DNA of 64,000 nt. It comes from Streptomyces sp. NBC_00094 (GTDB taxonomy: Bacteria; Actinomycetota; Actinomycetes; Streptomycetales; Streptomycetaceae). The stretch spans positions 4,221,501 to 4,285,500 of the forward strand of contig NZ_JAPEMB010000001.1 of assembly GCF_026343125.1 (NCBI RefSeq), written 5' to 3'. The position numbers and the translations under genes were made by a program. Under the pieces are notes generated by a model, which worked only from the letters and a program-made list of their open reading frames with translations, was not told the DNA's origin and searched no databases. Below, in pieces: positions 40,100-49,514 of this stretch; the first letter of the stretch is position 1; each line of letters starts with the position of its first letter.

Positions 40100-41302
40100 A
40101 TGCCCTCCTCCTTCCGCGGTCTCCCGCCCGTCGTCTGGACGATCTTCGCCGGAACGATCGTCAACCGTCTCGGCTACCTCGTCACCCCGTTCCTGGTCTT
40201 CTTCCTGGCCTCGCGAGACGTGACCGGCGCCGACACCTCGTACGTCCTCGGCGCCCTCGGCGCGGGCAACCTGATAGGCCCCGCCGTCGGCGGGATCCTC
40301 GCCGACCGCATCGGCCGCCGCCCCACGATGCTGATCGGCCTGATCGGCGCGGCGGCGGCGCAGGGAGCACTGTTCCTGGCGCCCGGGGTGTGGACGATGG
40401 CGGCGGCTTCGCTGCTGATCAGCACGGCCGGCAGCGCGGTCTCCCCGGCGGCGTACGCGTTGCTGGCCGACGCGGTCGACGGCGAGAACCGGCAGCGGGC
40501 GTACGCGCTCTTCGGCTGGGGCGTGAACATCGGCTCAGCCGTGGCGGGCGTCCTGGGCGGCTACCTCGCGGCGCACGGCTACTGGCTGCTGTTCGCGGTG
40601 GACGCGGGCTCGATGCTGATCTTCGCCGGGGTCGTGGCGGTCCGCCTGAAGGAGCCGGCCCGCGCGGCGACTCCGGAGGACGGGGCCGAGGCGAAGAAGG
40701 ACGGCACCGGCTACGGAGTCGTCCTCCGCGACCGCCTCGCGCTGCTCCTGCTCCCGCTGTTCGGCATCCAGCTCTTCGTGTACTCGCTGACCGAGGTCGC
40801 CCTGCCGCTCGCCGTCCACGACAGCGGCCTCTCGCCGGCGGTGTACGGGGCGATGGCGGCGGTCAACGCGGTCCTGGTCGTCGCCCTCCAGCCCTTCGCG
40901 ACGGCGCGGCTGGCCAAGCTCCCGCAGCTCGCGGTGCAGAGCGCCGGCAGCGTCCTGATCGCGGTGGGCGTGGCGCTCACCGGCCTGGCCGACGGGATCG
41001 TCGGCTACACGGTGTCGGTCGTGGTCTGGTCGCTGGGCGAGGTCGTCGTCGCGGGGATCGCCGCGGGCGTCGTCGCGAACCTGGCCCCGGCACACGCCCG
41101 CGGCCGCTACCAGGGAGCCTTCAGCTGGACCTGGGGCACGGCCCGCTTCGCGGCCCTGACGGTGGGCGTCGCGGCGTACACGACGCTGGGCCCGGCGGCC
41201 CTGTGGTGGACGGCCCTGGTGGCGGGCACGGCGGCCGCGGCGGCGACGGTGGCCCTGACGACCCGGGTCCAGCGCCGCACGGCCCACGAACTGGCGGCCT
41301 GA
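40100..41302 (+). CDS. MFS transporter, 12-helix type
   Basis: Major facilitator of 400 aa with about 12 helices. It has GGILADRIGRRPTMLIGLIG as the loop 2-3 motif and ADAVDGENRQRAYALFGWGVN between TM4 and TM5. ATG 40100 is the only start after the divergent operator. It is similar in size to MdtH/YjjL-type drug exporters, but the substrate cannot be inferred. It is convergent with the next small gene, with only 4 bp between stops. Confidence 0.87.
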   Translation: MPSSFRGLPPVVWTIFAGTIVNRLGYLVTPFLVFFLASRDVTGADTSYVLGALGAGNLIGPAVGGILADRIGRRPTMLIGLIGAAAAQGALFLAPGVWTMAAASLLISTAGSAVSPAAYALLADAVDGENRQRAYALFGWGVNIGSAVAGVLGGYLAAHGYWLLFAVDAGSMLIFAGVVAVRLKEPARAATPEDGAEAKKDGTGYGVVLRDRLALLLLPLFGIQLFVYSLTEVALPLAVHDSGLSPAVYGAMAAVNAVLVVALQPFATARLAKLPQLAVQSAGSVLIAVGVALTGLADGIVGYTVSVVVWSLGEVVVAGIAAGVVANLAPAHARGRYQGAFSWTWGTARFAALTVGVAAYTTLGPAALWWTALVAGTAAAAATVALTTRVQRRTAHELAA

Positions 41303-41306
41303 GGCG

Positions 41307-41528
41307 CTACGCTCCGCCGCCCTCCGCCAGCGTATGGGCGACGAGGGCGTTGGCGTGTCCGTGCCCGAGACCGTGCTCGGTCTTCAGCCACGAGACGAGC
41401 TCCATGTGCTGGGTGAGGGGCGAGGAACGGATGAGCTCCTGCCACTCGGAGACGGGCCGCCCGTACTTCTTCTCGATGGAGGGAAAGTAACTGGCGGGAC
41501 CCTTGGCGACGGCGGGGTTCTCGGACAC
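41307..41528 (-). CDS. DUF4287 domain protein
   Basis: Protein of 73 aa covering the DUF4287 pattern: YFPSIEKKYGRPVSEWQELI, then HMELVSWLKTEHGLGHGHANALVAHTL. GTG 41528 has GAGGAGA six bases upstream; an in-frame start at 41555 lacks one. Function of the domain is unknown; it is soluble and probably helical. Confidence 0.83.
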   Translation of the reverse strand: MSENPAVAKGPASYFPSIEKKYGRPVSEWQELIRSSPLTQHMELVSWLKTEHGLGHGHANALVAHTLAEGGGA

Positions 41529-41611
41529 GGCATTCTCCTCACGGCCTGTACACATGGACTCGACATGAACGTAGACCGCCGCCCCCGGCAGAACTCATCG
41601 CCGGGCGAGGA

Positions 41612-43867
41612 TCAATCCCGTCGAATGTGCTCGGGATCGATGTGCCGCCGCACCATGGGTACGGAGGCGAGGGCGGCCGCGAGGAGCACGGCCAGCGCGC
41701 AGGCGAAGAGCCACGGCAGCCCTTCCCAGTCCCAGTGCACGGCACCGCCCCCGGTGATCAGATAACTGGACTCGGCGAGCCACCCGGTGACGATGGCCGC
41801 CCCCAACCCCACCACCAGCGGCAACACCACCTGCACGACCTGCACCACCCGCAACGTCCCGGCCCGAGCCCCCAACAAGGCGAGCGCGGTGACCTGCCCC
41901 CGCCGCTCCATGGCCCGATCGGCAACGGACACGACGAACGCGGCAACCCCGATGACCAGCCCGAGCACCATGCCGACGACCAGCAGACTCCGAATCACGG
42001 TGAGCTGAGCGAGCGCATCGATCACGATCCCGACGGGCTCGACGGACGCGGTGGGCGCGATGGCCCCGACCCCGTCGAGAACGGAACGGATGGTGGCGGG
42101 GTCGGCGTCACTGACGAGGGTGAGGGTGCCGGCCGAATCCACCAGATTCGGAGGCACGAGCGCAGGCGGCACGAGCAGGGTGCCCGAGTCGAAGACGGAC
42201 ACGTCATAGGGGTGCACGTCGACACGCTCACGCGGGACGGTGAACACGACCTTCCGCCCGCCCGCCACCTCGAAGGGGTAGCGCTCTCCCGGTTTCGGGT
42301 CGTATTCGAAGGTGGTGCGGTCGTCGCGTAGTTGCATGATCTTCCCGTCGACACAGCCCGACACCCGCTGGGTGTAGTCGGTGAGCTGCGCGCAGGTGGC
42401 GACGACTAGGTCGGTGCCCGGTACGTAGCTCTCGCTCGGCGAACTCCAGGAGCCGTACGAGACCAGCTCGGTCCGGACGCCCGGAACCTTCGCCAGAGCC
42501 TGGCGCTGCGCAGGCTCGAGTTCACTCAAGCTGATGTTGTACTCCTGGAGAGGAGCGGTCCTCCGGCTGACCTGGTCCAGCTCGACGAGCACCCCCTGCG
42601 TGAGTGAGGCCCCGAACAGCAGCAGCACGAGCCCGGTGGCCACCCGCAGCGAGGACCCCGGATCGACCTCCGTACGCCGCATAGCCAACGCCACGGGAAG
42701 CGACTTCGCCACCCCGGCCAGCCGTCGCGCGAGCCAGGCGGTGATCGGCGCCAAACCGAAGACGAGCCCGGCACCGGTCAACAACACGGCGCCGGGCACG
42801 AGTACGGAACTGGCCGAGCCTCCGGACGGGTCCCGCCCCATCACGCTGAGCACGCAGTACCCGCCGATGACCCCGATCCCCGGGATCAACAGCAGAGTCC
42901 CGTACTTCCTCGGCGGCTTGCGCTCCCCAGTCCGCCGGACGCTGATCGGCGACAGGGCCGCCCGCCGCGCACTGAACAGTCCGACGACCCAGGCGAGGGC
43001 CGGACACCCGAGCAGGCACACGGCCACCGTCGAGGCTTCGGGCCGCCCGTCCGCCGGGTACCAGTGCAGCCCGGGCAATCCGACCCGCGCCATGACCTCG
43101 TTGATTCCGAGGTACCCCACGACCCCGAGTACGGCCCCGACAAACGTGGCGACCAGGCTCTCCCCGGCATTGACGCGAAGGGTGTCCCTGAAGCTGAGCC
43201 CGACGAGACGGAGAGCGGCGAGGCGACGGGCCCGGGATTCTCCGGAGAGCCGTGCGCAGACGGAGAGGAAGATGACGAGGGGGAGTAGCACGATGCACCC
43301 GAGGGTGAACCGCAGGATGTCGAGGGTTGAGGACTCGATGATCCTCTGTGAGGAGTGCGCGCGGCCGAACCCGCCGAGCGGGATCGCGTCGGGAAGCGCA
43401 GTGGGAGTAGTACCGATGTACGCGTAGAGGTCATCGGGGCTACCCAGCCCCTTCGGCCCGATTGTTCCGGTCACGCGACCAGGCACAAGGCCAGTTGCCT
43501 TCGGGTTGGCGGAGAGGATGTCGCGCAACCTGGGTGATACGACGGCCTCGCCGGCCTCCGGGAGTCTGTCGACGCCCGGAGCGACAGGCGCGAGACCTGA
43601 TGTCGTGCGGGCGACGAAGACGCGACGGAGCGGCTGCACACCGTACGGATCCTTGCGTTCGAGGTGAACGAAGGATCCTCCTTCGCCAGTTCTGGTTTCC
43701 CTGGCAGCGGTGCGGGCGTCGTGCACGGCGAGGATCGAAGGAATGGTGAGAACAGCAGCCAGACACGCTACGCCGAGCGCGGAGCCGAGTGCCATGAGGA
43801 GGAAGCGAACCCGCCCCCTGCGGTCAGTGCCCCACAGTAGGTGCATCCCAAGGACGAATGCGTTCAC
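41612..43867 (-). CDS. FtsX/MacB-type ABC transporter permease
   Basis: Large permease of 751 aa with an N-terminal TM helix (~20-45), a first extracytoplasmic domain (~55-175), a helix bundle (~185-330), a further hydrophobic block (~335-430) and a second outside loop. Three helices close the protein (~610-735). This is the duplicated FtsX topology of lipoprotein- or peptide-exporting type VII ABC systems. GTG 43867 overlaps the ATPase stop by 4 bp. It functions with the upstream ATPase. The substrate could be the small secreted protein encoded just upstream (inference). Confidence 0.87.
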   Translation of the reverse strand: MNAFVLGMHLLWGTDRRGRVRFLLMALGSALGVACLAAVLTIPSILAVHDARTAARETRTGEGGSFVHLERKDPYGVQPLRRVFVARTTSGLAPVAPGVDRLPEAGEAVVSPRLRDILSANPKATGLVPGRVTGTIGPKGLGSPDDLYAYIGTTPTALPDAIPLGGFGRAHSSQRIIESSTLDILRFTLGCIVLLPLVIFLSVCARLSGESRARRLAALRLVGLSFRDTLRVNAGESLVATFVGAVLGVVGYLGINEVMARVGLPGLHWYPADGRPEASTVAVCLLGCPALAWVVGLFSARRAALSPISVRRTGERKPPRKYGTLLLIPGIGVIGGYCVLSVMGRDPSGGSASSVLVPGAVLLTGAGLVFGLAPITAWLARRLAGVAKSLPVALAMRRTEVDPGSSLRVATGLVLLLFGASLTQGVLVELDQVSRRTAPLQEYNISLSELEPAQRQALAKVPGVRTELVSYGSWSSPSESYVPGTDLVVATCAQLTDYTQRVSGCVDGKIMQLRDDRTTFEYDPKPGERYPFEVAGGRKVVFTVPRERVDVHPYDVSVFDSGTLLVPPALVPPNLVDSAGTLTLVSDADPATIRSVLDGVGAIAPTASVEPVGIVIDALAQLTVIRSLLVVGMVLGLVIGVAAFVVSVADRAMERRGQVTALALLGARAGTLRVVQVVQVVLPLVVGLGAAIVTGWLAESSYLITGGGAVHWDWEGLPWLFACALAVLLAAALASVPMVRRHIDPEHIRRD

Positions 43868-44538
43868 ACTGCCACCCGCTGGGCCAGGACGCCGTCGGAC
43901 ATTGTGTACTGGGTGTCAGCCTTTGCTGCGACGTCCGCATCGTGCGTGACGATGACCACAGCCGTCTTCTGCCGACGTGCCAGGTGGAGGAATTCCTCCA
44001 GGACAGTCGCCGCGTTGGCGCTGTCGAGGGCTCCGGTCGGCTCGTCCGCGAACACGATGTCGGGTCGGTGCACCAGGGCGCGTGCCACCGCCACGCGTTG
44101 GCTCTGCCCACCCGAAAGCTTCGAGGTCCTGCGCCGCAGCAGATCGCTCATCCCGAGTCGCCCCAGCACCTGGCCAGCCATCGCATTCGCATGTGACCTA
44201 CTGATGCCAGCGAGTCGCAGGGGAAGAGCCGTGTTTTCCTCGACGGTCAGCTCCGGCAGCAATTCTCCGTACTGGAAGACGAAACCCAAGCGCGTCCTGC
44301 GCAGGGCGCTCAGCTCTCCATCGGGGAGAGAGGAGAGCTGTACCCCATCGAAAGACACCGTGCCGCTGGAGGGTGGCAGAACCCCGGCGAGGCAGTAAAG
44401 CAAGGAGGACTTCCCCGAGCCGCTGCTGCCCATGATGGCGGCCACTTCGCCACGCTTGAGCGTGAAGTCGGCACTGCTGACGGCCTGGTGTGTGCCGTAG
44501 AAGAGATCCACGCCCTCGGCGTGGAGGATGACATCCAT
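43864..44538 (-). CDS. ABC transporter ATP-binding protein (LolD/MacB type)
   Basis: ATPase of 224 aa. Walker A is GSSGSGKSSL (~38), the signature is LSGGQSQRVAVARAL (~140), Walker B is DIVFADEPTGALD, and the switch His is in VIVTHDADVAA. The EPTGALD motif is the hallmark of the MacB/LolD/FtsE group that pairs with FtsX-type permeases. ATG 44538 has AGGAGAG upstream. It is second in a probable three-gene operon with a secreted protein before it and the permease after it. Confidence 0.93.
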   Translation of the reverse strand: MDVILHAEGVDLFYGTHQAVSSADFTLKRGEVAAIMGSSGSGKSSLLYCLAGVLPPSSGTVSFDGVQLSSLPDGELSALRRTRLGFVFQYGELLPELTVEENTALPLRLAGISRSHANAMAGQVLGRLGMSDLLRRRTSKLSGGQSQRVAVARALVHRPDIVFADEPTGALDSANAATVLEEFLHLARRQKTAVVIVTHDADVAAKADTQYTMSDGVLAQRVAV

Positions 44539-44599
44539 CGTGATGCGCTCTCCTTTGGGACGGGAGCCGCCTTCCGACGGCTCCCGGAACCGTCGACTG

Positions 44600-45004
44600 T
44601 TAGCGCTCGAACTTTCGAAGATCGGAGCAGTTATCCGGCCGCAAGGATCCGCGGTCACGGCATAGCTGCACTTCTACGAAGTCAGTCACCAGCAGTGCAC
44701 CGTCGAAGAAGACTTTGTCGACAGCAACGGTCTTTCCCTGAATACCCTTGGTGCGGATCCACGGGTATCCCTCCACCTTTGAGTTGATGTAGACGTTGTG
44801 GCCGTCGTTGCTAATGAGGTCCTCCAACCGCCCCTTCACGCGGAGTCCACCGTGCTTCTGGAGCTGGGGCTCCCACATGTAGCGCCCCGTGAACTTGGCG
44901 CCGGTCGTGGTCATCGTCAACCCATGCCACGAGTCCGCCACCGCCACCCCCATCCCCCCGAAGAACAGCCCCGCGGCCACCACCGCCGTTGCCAACTTCC
45001 TCAT
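44600..45004 (-). CDS. Small secreted protein upstream of the ABC operon
   Basis: Exported protein of 134 aa with signal peptide MRKLATAVVAAGLFFGGMG and a cleavage site near AVA-DS. The mature part has two cysteines (VQLCRDRG ... DNCSDL) likely to form a disulfide, and reads like a beta-rich fold (AKFTGRYMWEPQLQ, EGYPWIRTKGI). The DNA is less GC-rich than its surroundings. It lies 61 bp before the ATPase gene. No family is recognised; it may be a cargo or ligand of the ABC system. Confidence 0.7.
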   Translation of the reverse strand: MRKLATAVVAAGLFFGGMGVAVADSWHGLTMTTTGAKFTGRYMWEPQLQKHGGLRVKGRLEDLISNDGHNVYINSKVEGYPWIRTKGIQGKTVAVDKVFFDGALLVTDFVEVQLCRDRGSLRPDNCSDLRKFER

Positions 45005-45248
45005 CGATAACCCCTGTTTGGTTGAACCAGCCGGTCATCACAGAAAGTATCGGCATCACTACACACCGGATACCGCAGTAACGTCCCTCCCGCTCAGCAC
45101 CCCTCGATCCGGTGAACGGACCCTTGGAAGGGCAGCGCGAGGTAGGCCCGGTGGCGGGATGGGCGACGGCCGTAGGGCAGTGAGCAGGCAGCCGGGTGCG
45201 GCTACGGGCGGGCCGCCCGTTCCTCCGGCACCGCATCGGCAGGTGCCG

Positions 45249-46229
45249 TCACGCCGCCTTCGGTGTCGCCCCGCGGTGGCCGCGGAACGTGCGGCGGTAC
45301 ACGTCCGGCGGGACGCCGAGGGCGTTGTGGAAGTGGCGGCGCAGCGTCGCCGCCGTGCCCATGCCCGTGCGGGTCGCGATGAGTTCGACCGTGTCGTCCG
45401 TGGTCTCCAGGAGCTCCTGGGCCCGGTGGATCCGCTGTGTGTGCAGCCAGCGCAGCGGCGTCGTGCCGGTGGTGGCGGTGAAGCGCCGGGTCAGGTTGCG
45501 GGTGCTCATGTTCGCCCGCCGGGCCAGATCCGGGACCGTCAGCGGCTCGTCGAGTCGGCCGCTCGCCCAGTCCAGCAGGTCCGAGAACGCGTAGCCGCTC
45601 TCGACGGCCGTCGGCGCCGCGACGAACTGCGCCTGGGCGCCCGCCCGTCGGGCCGGGACCAGCAGTCGCCGGGCCAGCTCGTTCGCGACGGCGGCGCCGT
45701 GGTCGGCGTCGACGAGGTGCAGGCACAGGTCCATGCCGGCCGCCTTGCCGGCCGAGGTCAGGACGTTCCCGTCCTCGATGTAGAGGACGTCCGGGTCGAC
45801 CTCGACGCGCGGGTACCGCGCCGCGAGGGCGTCGGTGTGCGCCCAGTGCGTGGTGGCCCGGCGGCCGTCCAGGACCCCGGCCGCGGCGAGGACGAACGCC
45901 CCCGTGCACAGCGACACGATCCGCGCCCCCCGGTCGTGCGCCGCGCGCACCGCGGCCACGAGGTCGGCCGGAGGTTCGGCGTCGACGTCGTCCCAGGACG
46001 AGACGATCACGGTGTCCGCCTCCGCGAGGGCGTCGTAGCCGTGCGGGGTGTCGATGCGCAGCCAGCTCCCGAGCCGCCCCTCGCGACGGTCTCCCGTGGT
46101 GTCCGGTCCGCAGACGCGGAAGTCGTACCAGGTGTCGGTGAGTTCGCGGTCGACGCCGAACACCTCGCAGGCCGCGGCGGTCTCGTACAGCATCGCCCCG
46201 TCGTACAGCGCCAGCACCACAGACGTCAT
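45249..46229 (-). CDS. GlxA-type AraC-family regulator
   Basis: Transcription factor of 326 aa. The N-terminal DJ-1/PfpI-like domain (~1-180) carries SLCTGAFVLAAAG with the nucleophile-position Cys retained, as in GlxA regulators that sense small amides. The C-terminal AraC double HTH (~220-320) reads VPDLARRANMSTRNLTRRFTATTG and VELIATRTGMGTAATLRRHF. ATG 46229. Its target is not adjacent in any obvious way; the SulP gene follows on the same strand upstream. Confidence 0.9.
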   Translation of the reverse strand: MTSVVLALYDGAMLYETAAACEVFGVDRELTDTWYDFRVCGPDTTGDRREGRLGSWLRIDTPHGYDALAEADTVIVSSWDDVDAEPPADLVAAVRAAHDRGARIVSLCTGAFVLAAAGVLDGRRATTHWAHTDALAARYPRVEVDPDVLYIEDGNVLTSAGKAAGMDLCLHLVDADHGAAVANELARRLLVPARRAGAQAQFVAAPTAVESGYAFSDLLDWASGRLDEPLTVPDLARRANMSTRNLTRRFTATTGTTPLRWLHTQRIHRAQELLETTDDTVELIATRTGMGTAATLRRHFHNALGVPPDVYRRTFRGHRGATPKAA

Positions 46230-46257
46230 GCCGCGAGTGTACGCATCCCGCCGGCGC

Positions 46258-48123
46258 TCACCGCTGGGCCGACGTGTCGTCGGTGCGCCCCGGTGCGCGC
46301 GCGGCGTCGGCCAGGGCGCGGTCCAGGGGGGCGAAGAGGGTGTGCTCGGCCGGGAGGATCCCGCCGGGGCCGAGGTCGCGGTCGAGGCCGGTCGCCTTGA
46401 GGGTGCGTACGAGGCCGGGTTCGGCGCCCGCGATGACGAGGCGGCCGCCGTGCCGGTGGAGCTCGGCCACGTACCGGCGGAGGAGTTTGACGACGGTCGA
46501 GGACGGGACGTCCGGGACGCCGCGCATGACGAGGACGAGGACGGCACCGTCCGCGTCGTCGGTGCGCGGCAAGGCGGCCTCGATGTGGGGGAGTTCGGCG
46601 AAGAAGCCGATGCCGTCGTAGTAGAGGACGGTGGTCTCGCCCGCGGTGAGCCGTTGCGGCGGCTCGGCTGTGTGCCAGCGGCCCTCCGCGTCGCGGACGA
46701 GGGCGACGAGACGGGCGCGGCGGGCGGCCTGGGCGCAGTAGAGGAGCAGGGAGAGGACCGCGCCGAGCACGATGGCCTGCTGGAGCGGGAGCTGGGTGGT
46801 GGCGAGGAAGGTGAGGATCATCGCCGCCGACGACAGGCGCGAGGTGCGGAGCACCAGCAGGATGTCGTGGCGCTTCCCCCAGATCAGCTCGCCGCCGACG
46901 ACGAGGATCAGCCCGCCGATGACGGGCATCGGGATGCGCTCGGCGAGCGGGGCGCAGACGAGGACGATGAGGGCGAGCAGGATGCCGGAGAAGATGCCGG
47001 CCCAGCGGGTGCGTGCTCCGGCGGACACGGCGACGCCCGTACGGGACAGGGAGCCGCCGGAGGGCAGCGACTGGAAGAGGCCGCCGGCGAGGTTGGCCAG
47101 GCCCTGGGCGGCGAAGTCGCCGTTGACGGAGGAGCGGGAGCCGTCCGGGTTGGGTACGGAGGGGCCGATGCTCGCCGCCTGGGCGAGGGCCACGAGGGCG
47201 ACGGCGACCGCGCCGCCGAGCAGCTCGGGTACGACGGACAGGTCGGGCGCGGAGAAGCCGGGCAGCGAGGCGGGGATGTGGGCGATGTCGCGGACGAGTT
47301 CGACGTCCGTGCCGAGGACGGCCACGGCGACGCTCGCCAGGACCATCGCGACGAGCAGCGCGACGGGTTCGAGGCGCTTCACGAGCCGGGTCACGGCCCA
47401 GACGGCGATCGTGGCGACGGCGACGAGGGTGGCGCCGAGCGCCCAGTCCCCTATATGGGCCAGCCAGTCGACGAGTTGGTAGAGGCGGTTGTGCCCCTGG
47501 GGCTTGTAGCCGGTGGCGTCCTTCAGTACGCCGGTGACGATCTGGAGGGCGATGCCGGTGGCGAAGCCGGTCATGACGGCGTTCGACACGAAGCTCATCA
47601 CCGCCCCGAGACGCAGTACGCCCATCAGGAGCATGACGAGCCCGGCGAGGAGCGTGAGGGTCGCGATGTTGCCGGGGTCCTTCGCGTCGAGGCCCGCGTC
47701 GGACAGCACGCTCTGGGAGGTGAGGGCGATGGCGCTGGTGAGGGTGGTGACCATGAGGACGGTGCGGGCGGTGAAGGAGCCCACGATCGCGGGGACGACG
47801 CCGGCGTAGAGACCCGCGACGGGGTTGAAGCCGGCGATCGCCGCGTACGCCATGCCTTCGGGGATCGAGAACAGGCCGGTGACGAGACCGGAGCCCACGT
47901 CCGCGGGCTGGGGCCGTCCGAGCCGTCCGAGCCGTCCGAAGGTACGGGCACGGAGCCGCCGGAACCCGCTCGACGGCGGCTCGCCGGCCCCGCTCGCCGA
48001 CTCCGCTCCCGGCTGCCCCGGCCCTTCCTCGGGGTCCGCCCCCTGCCGCCCCGGCCCTTCCGTGGAGTCCGTGGAGCCCGTCCCCTTCTTCTCGGGTCCG
48101 GGCTCCCGCCCCCCTACGGTCAT
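46258..48123 (-). CDS. SulP-family anion transporter with STAS domain
   Basis: Inner-membrane SLC26/SulP transporter (sulfate or bicarbonate type) of 621 aa. A disordered Gly/Pro/Glu-rich N terminus (~1-55) precedes 12-14 helices with SIPEGMAYAAIAGFNPVAGLYAGVVP, the family signature. A C-terminal STAS domain (~490-600, YYDGIGFFAELPHIEAAL ... VLVMRGVPDVPSSTV) follows. Its ATG overlaps the GAP-family gene stop by 4 bp (ATGA), implying one operon. No carbonic anhydrase is fused here, so the anion is unknown. Confidence 0.9.
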   Translation of the reverse strand: MTVGGREPGPEKKGTGSTDSTEGPGRQGADPEEGPGQPGAESASGAGEPPSSGFRRLRARTFGRLGRLGRPQPADVGSGLVTGLFSIPEGMAYAAIAGFNPVAGLYAGVVPAIVGSFTARTVLMVTTLTSAIALTSQSVLSDAGLDAKDPGNIATLTLLAGLVMLLMGVLRLGAVMSFVSNAVMTGFATGIALQIVTGVLKDATGYKPQGHNRLYQLVDWLAHIGDWALGATLVAVATIAVWAVTRLVKRLEPVALLVAMVLASVAVAVLGTDVELVRDIAHIPASLPGFSAPDLSVVPELLGGAVAVALVALAQAASIGPSVPNPDGSRSSVNGDFAAQGLANLAGGLFQSLPSGGSLSRTGVAVSAGARTRWAGIFSGILLALIVLVCAPLAERIPMPVIGGLILVVGGELIWGKRHDILLVLRTSRLSSAAMILTFLATTQLPLQQAIVLGAVLSLLLYCAQAARRARLVALVRDAEGRWHTAEPPQRLTAGETTVLYYDGIGFFAELPHIEAALPRTDDADGAVLVLVMRGVPDVPSSTVVKLLRRYVAELHRHGGRLVIAGAEPGLVRTLKATGLDRDLGPGGILPAEHTLFAPLDRALADAARAPGRTDDTSAQR

Positions 48124-48797
48124 GCGGCCAGCCCGCTCAGCGCGTCGCCCACGTACTTCGCGCCGAGGACCACGAGCAGCGTCGTCATGATCGCCGCGTT
48201 GTGGCGGGACATCCAGGTCTTCCAGCCGCCCAGGATCTGCGCGGACCGGTCACCGCCGAGGAGGAACACGGCGAGCGGTGCCAGGGTGCAGAGGGAGGCG
48301 ATCAGCACCATCAGGACGGCCGCGAGGGTCTTGCCGCCGGCCGAGGCGCCGCTGCCGGCGATCGAGACGGCGCCGCCGACCGCCAGGACCAGGTTCTTCG
48401 GGTTGGCGACCGCGAGGGCCGCGGCGAGACCGGCCGCCTTGGCGGGCGTGAACCGGTCGATCGCCTTCATCCAGCCCGGCGGCTCGGGCTCCTGCCCCTC
48501 CCGGGGGCGGTCCTTCCACTGCTTGGCGCCCATCAGGAGGAACAGCAGACCGAGTCCGAGCTTGAGCCACAACGTCCAGTCGGCGGGCCCGTCGTCGCCG
48601 GAGGCGTCCGCGCTCGATCCGAGCAGGACGACCGCGGTCACCACGACCGAGAGGGAGACCACCCAACTCACGGTGAAGGCCGTACCGTTGCCGCGCCCGC
48701 GTGGGGTGGCCAGCATCAGGACGACCGCGATGAGCGGGATGGGGCTGATGGCGATGCCGACGGCCGAGGCCAGCATCTGTCCGACGGCATCACCCAT
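48120..48797 (-). CDS. GAP-family (Sap-like) membrane protein
   Basis: Six-helix membrane protein of 225 aa of the GAP/SfLAP family, related to the mycobacterial sulfolipid-1-addressing protein Sap and to LysE-fold exporters. Motifs include AISPIPLIAVVLMLATPRGRGNG near the N terminus and AALAVANPKNLVLAVGGAVSI mid-chain. It is encoded upstream of and overlapping the SulP gene. A partner role in anion or envelope lipid export is possible. Confidence 0.85.
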   Translation of the reverse strand: MGDAVGQMLASAVGIAISPIPLIAVVLMLATPRGRGNGTAFTVSWVVSLSVVVTAVVLLGSSADASGDDGPADWTLWLKLGLGLLFLLMGAKQWKDRPREGQEPEPPGWMKAIDRFTPAKAAGLAAALAVANPKNLVLAVGGAVSIAGSGASAGGKTLAAVLMVLIASLCTLAPLAVFLLGGDRSAQILGGWKTWMSRHNAAIMTTLLVVLGAKYVGDALSGLAA

Positions 48798-48836
48798 GAA
48801 GCCTCTGCCCTTCCCCTGTGCTTACGTGAACTCGGC

Positions 48837-49322
48837 TCAGGCGGAGAAGACTTCGCGGAGCTTGGCTTCCTTCTCGCCGTCCAGGTTCGACTGGATCAGC
48901 TCGGCGTGCCCGGTGGGGAAGGCGTTCCGGACGCGGTCGACGACGGCGTCCGAGGAGAGCAGGAACAGCGCGGAACTTCCGGGCGTGACCTTCGACTTGA
49001 CCGAGTCGATGAAGTCGTCGTCGATGCCGACGTCGGCCATCTTGCCGCCGAGGGCGCCGGCCGCCGCGCCGACCGCCGCGCCGAGGAGCGGCATGAAGAA
49101 GAGGAGGCCGAAGAGCATGCCCCAGAAGGTGCCGGAGAGCGCGCCGGCGCCGGTGAGGTTGTTCAGCTGCTTCGTCTTCGGCTTGCCCGCCTCTTCGGGC
49201 CAGCTGACCGTGGCTGCGTCGAGGACCTTGATCAGCCCCTGCTTCTGCAACTGGAGCAGGGTGTCCTCCACCGCTCCGGCGCCCTCGGGTCCATCGAACT
49301 TCCATACGGTCAACGTGGCCAC
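48837..49322 (-). CDS. DUF1269 membrane protein
   Basis: Protein of 161 aa. A soluble alpha/beta start (VATLTVWKFDGPEGAGAVEDTLLQLQKQGLI) is followed by a Gly/Ala-rich hydrophobic hairpin (~85-115, GMLFGLLFFMPLLGAAVGAAAGALGG). A soluble end (SSALFLLSSDAVVDRV ... AELIQSNLDGEKEAKL) completes it. This is the whole DUF1269 pattern. GTG 49322 has GGAGG six bases upstream. Function is unknown; homologues are often stress-induced. Confidence 0.85.
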   Translation of the reverse strand: MATLTVWKFDGPEGAGAVEDTLLQLQKQGLIKVLDAATVSWPEEAGKPKTKQLNNLTGAGALSGTFWGMLFGLLFFMPLLGAAVGAAAGALGGKMADVGIDDDFIDSVKSKVTPGSSALFLLSSDAVVDRVRNAFPTGHAELIQSNLDGEKEAKLREVFSA

Positions 49323-49514
49323 GTTCAGCCTCCACAAGCTCGCCCTACGGCGATCGGCAACAGGTAGGCCTAAGTAAATGCGGTGATCATGAAGTGCGCA
49401 TCTCGGACATATGGGTGATGGGTCGAGAGGGGGTCGGCCCTCCGGCTTCCTCGTAGGAGTGATCATCGGTGCGCCTGCGTGAAGGCGTGCGGCGCCCTGG
49501 CCAAGGTGGCGCGC

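Noticed and set aside
46048..49377. 1109-codon plus-strand frame
   Set aside because: Runs antisense through four clear minus-strand genes; high-GC third-position bias explains the absence of stops.
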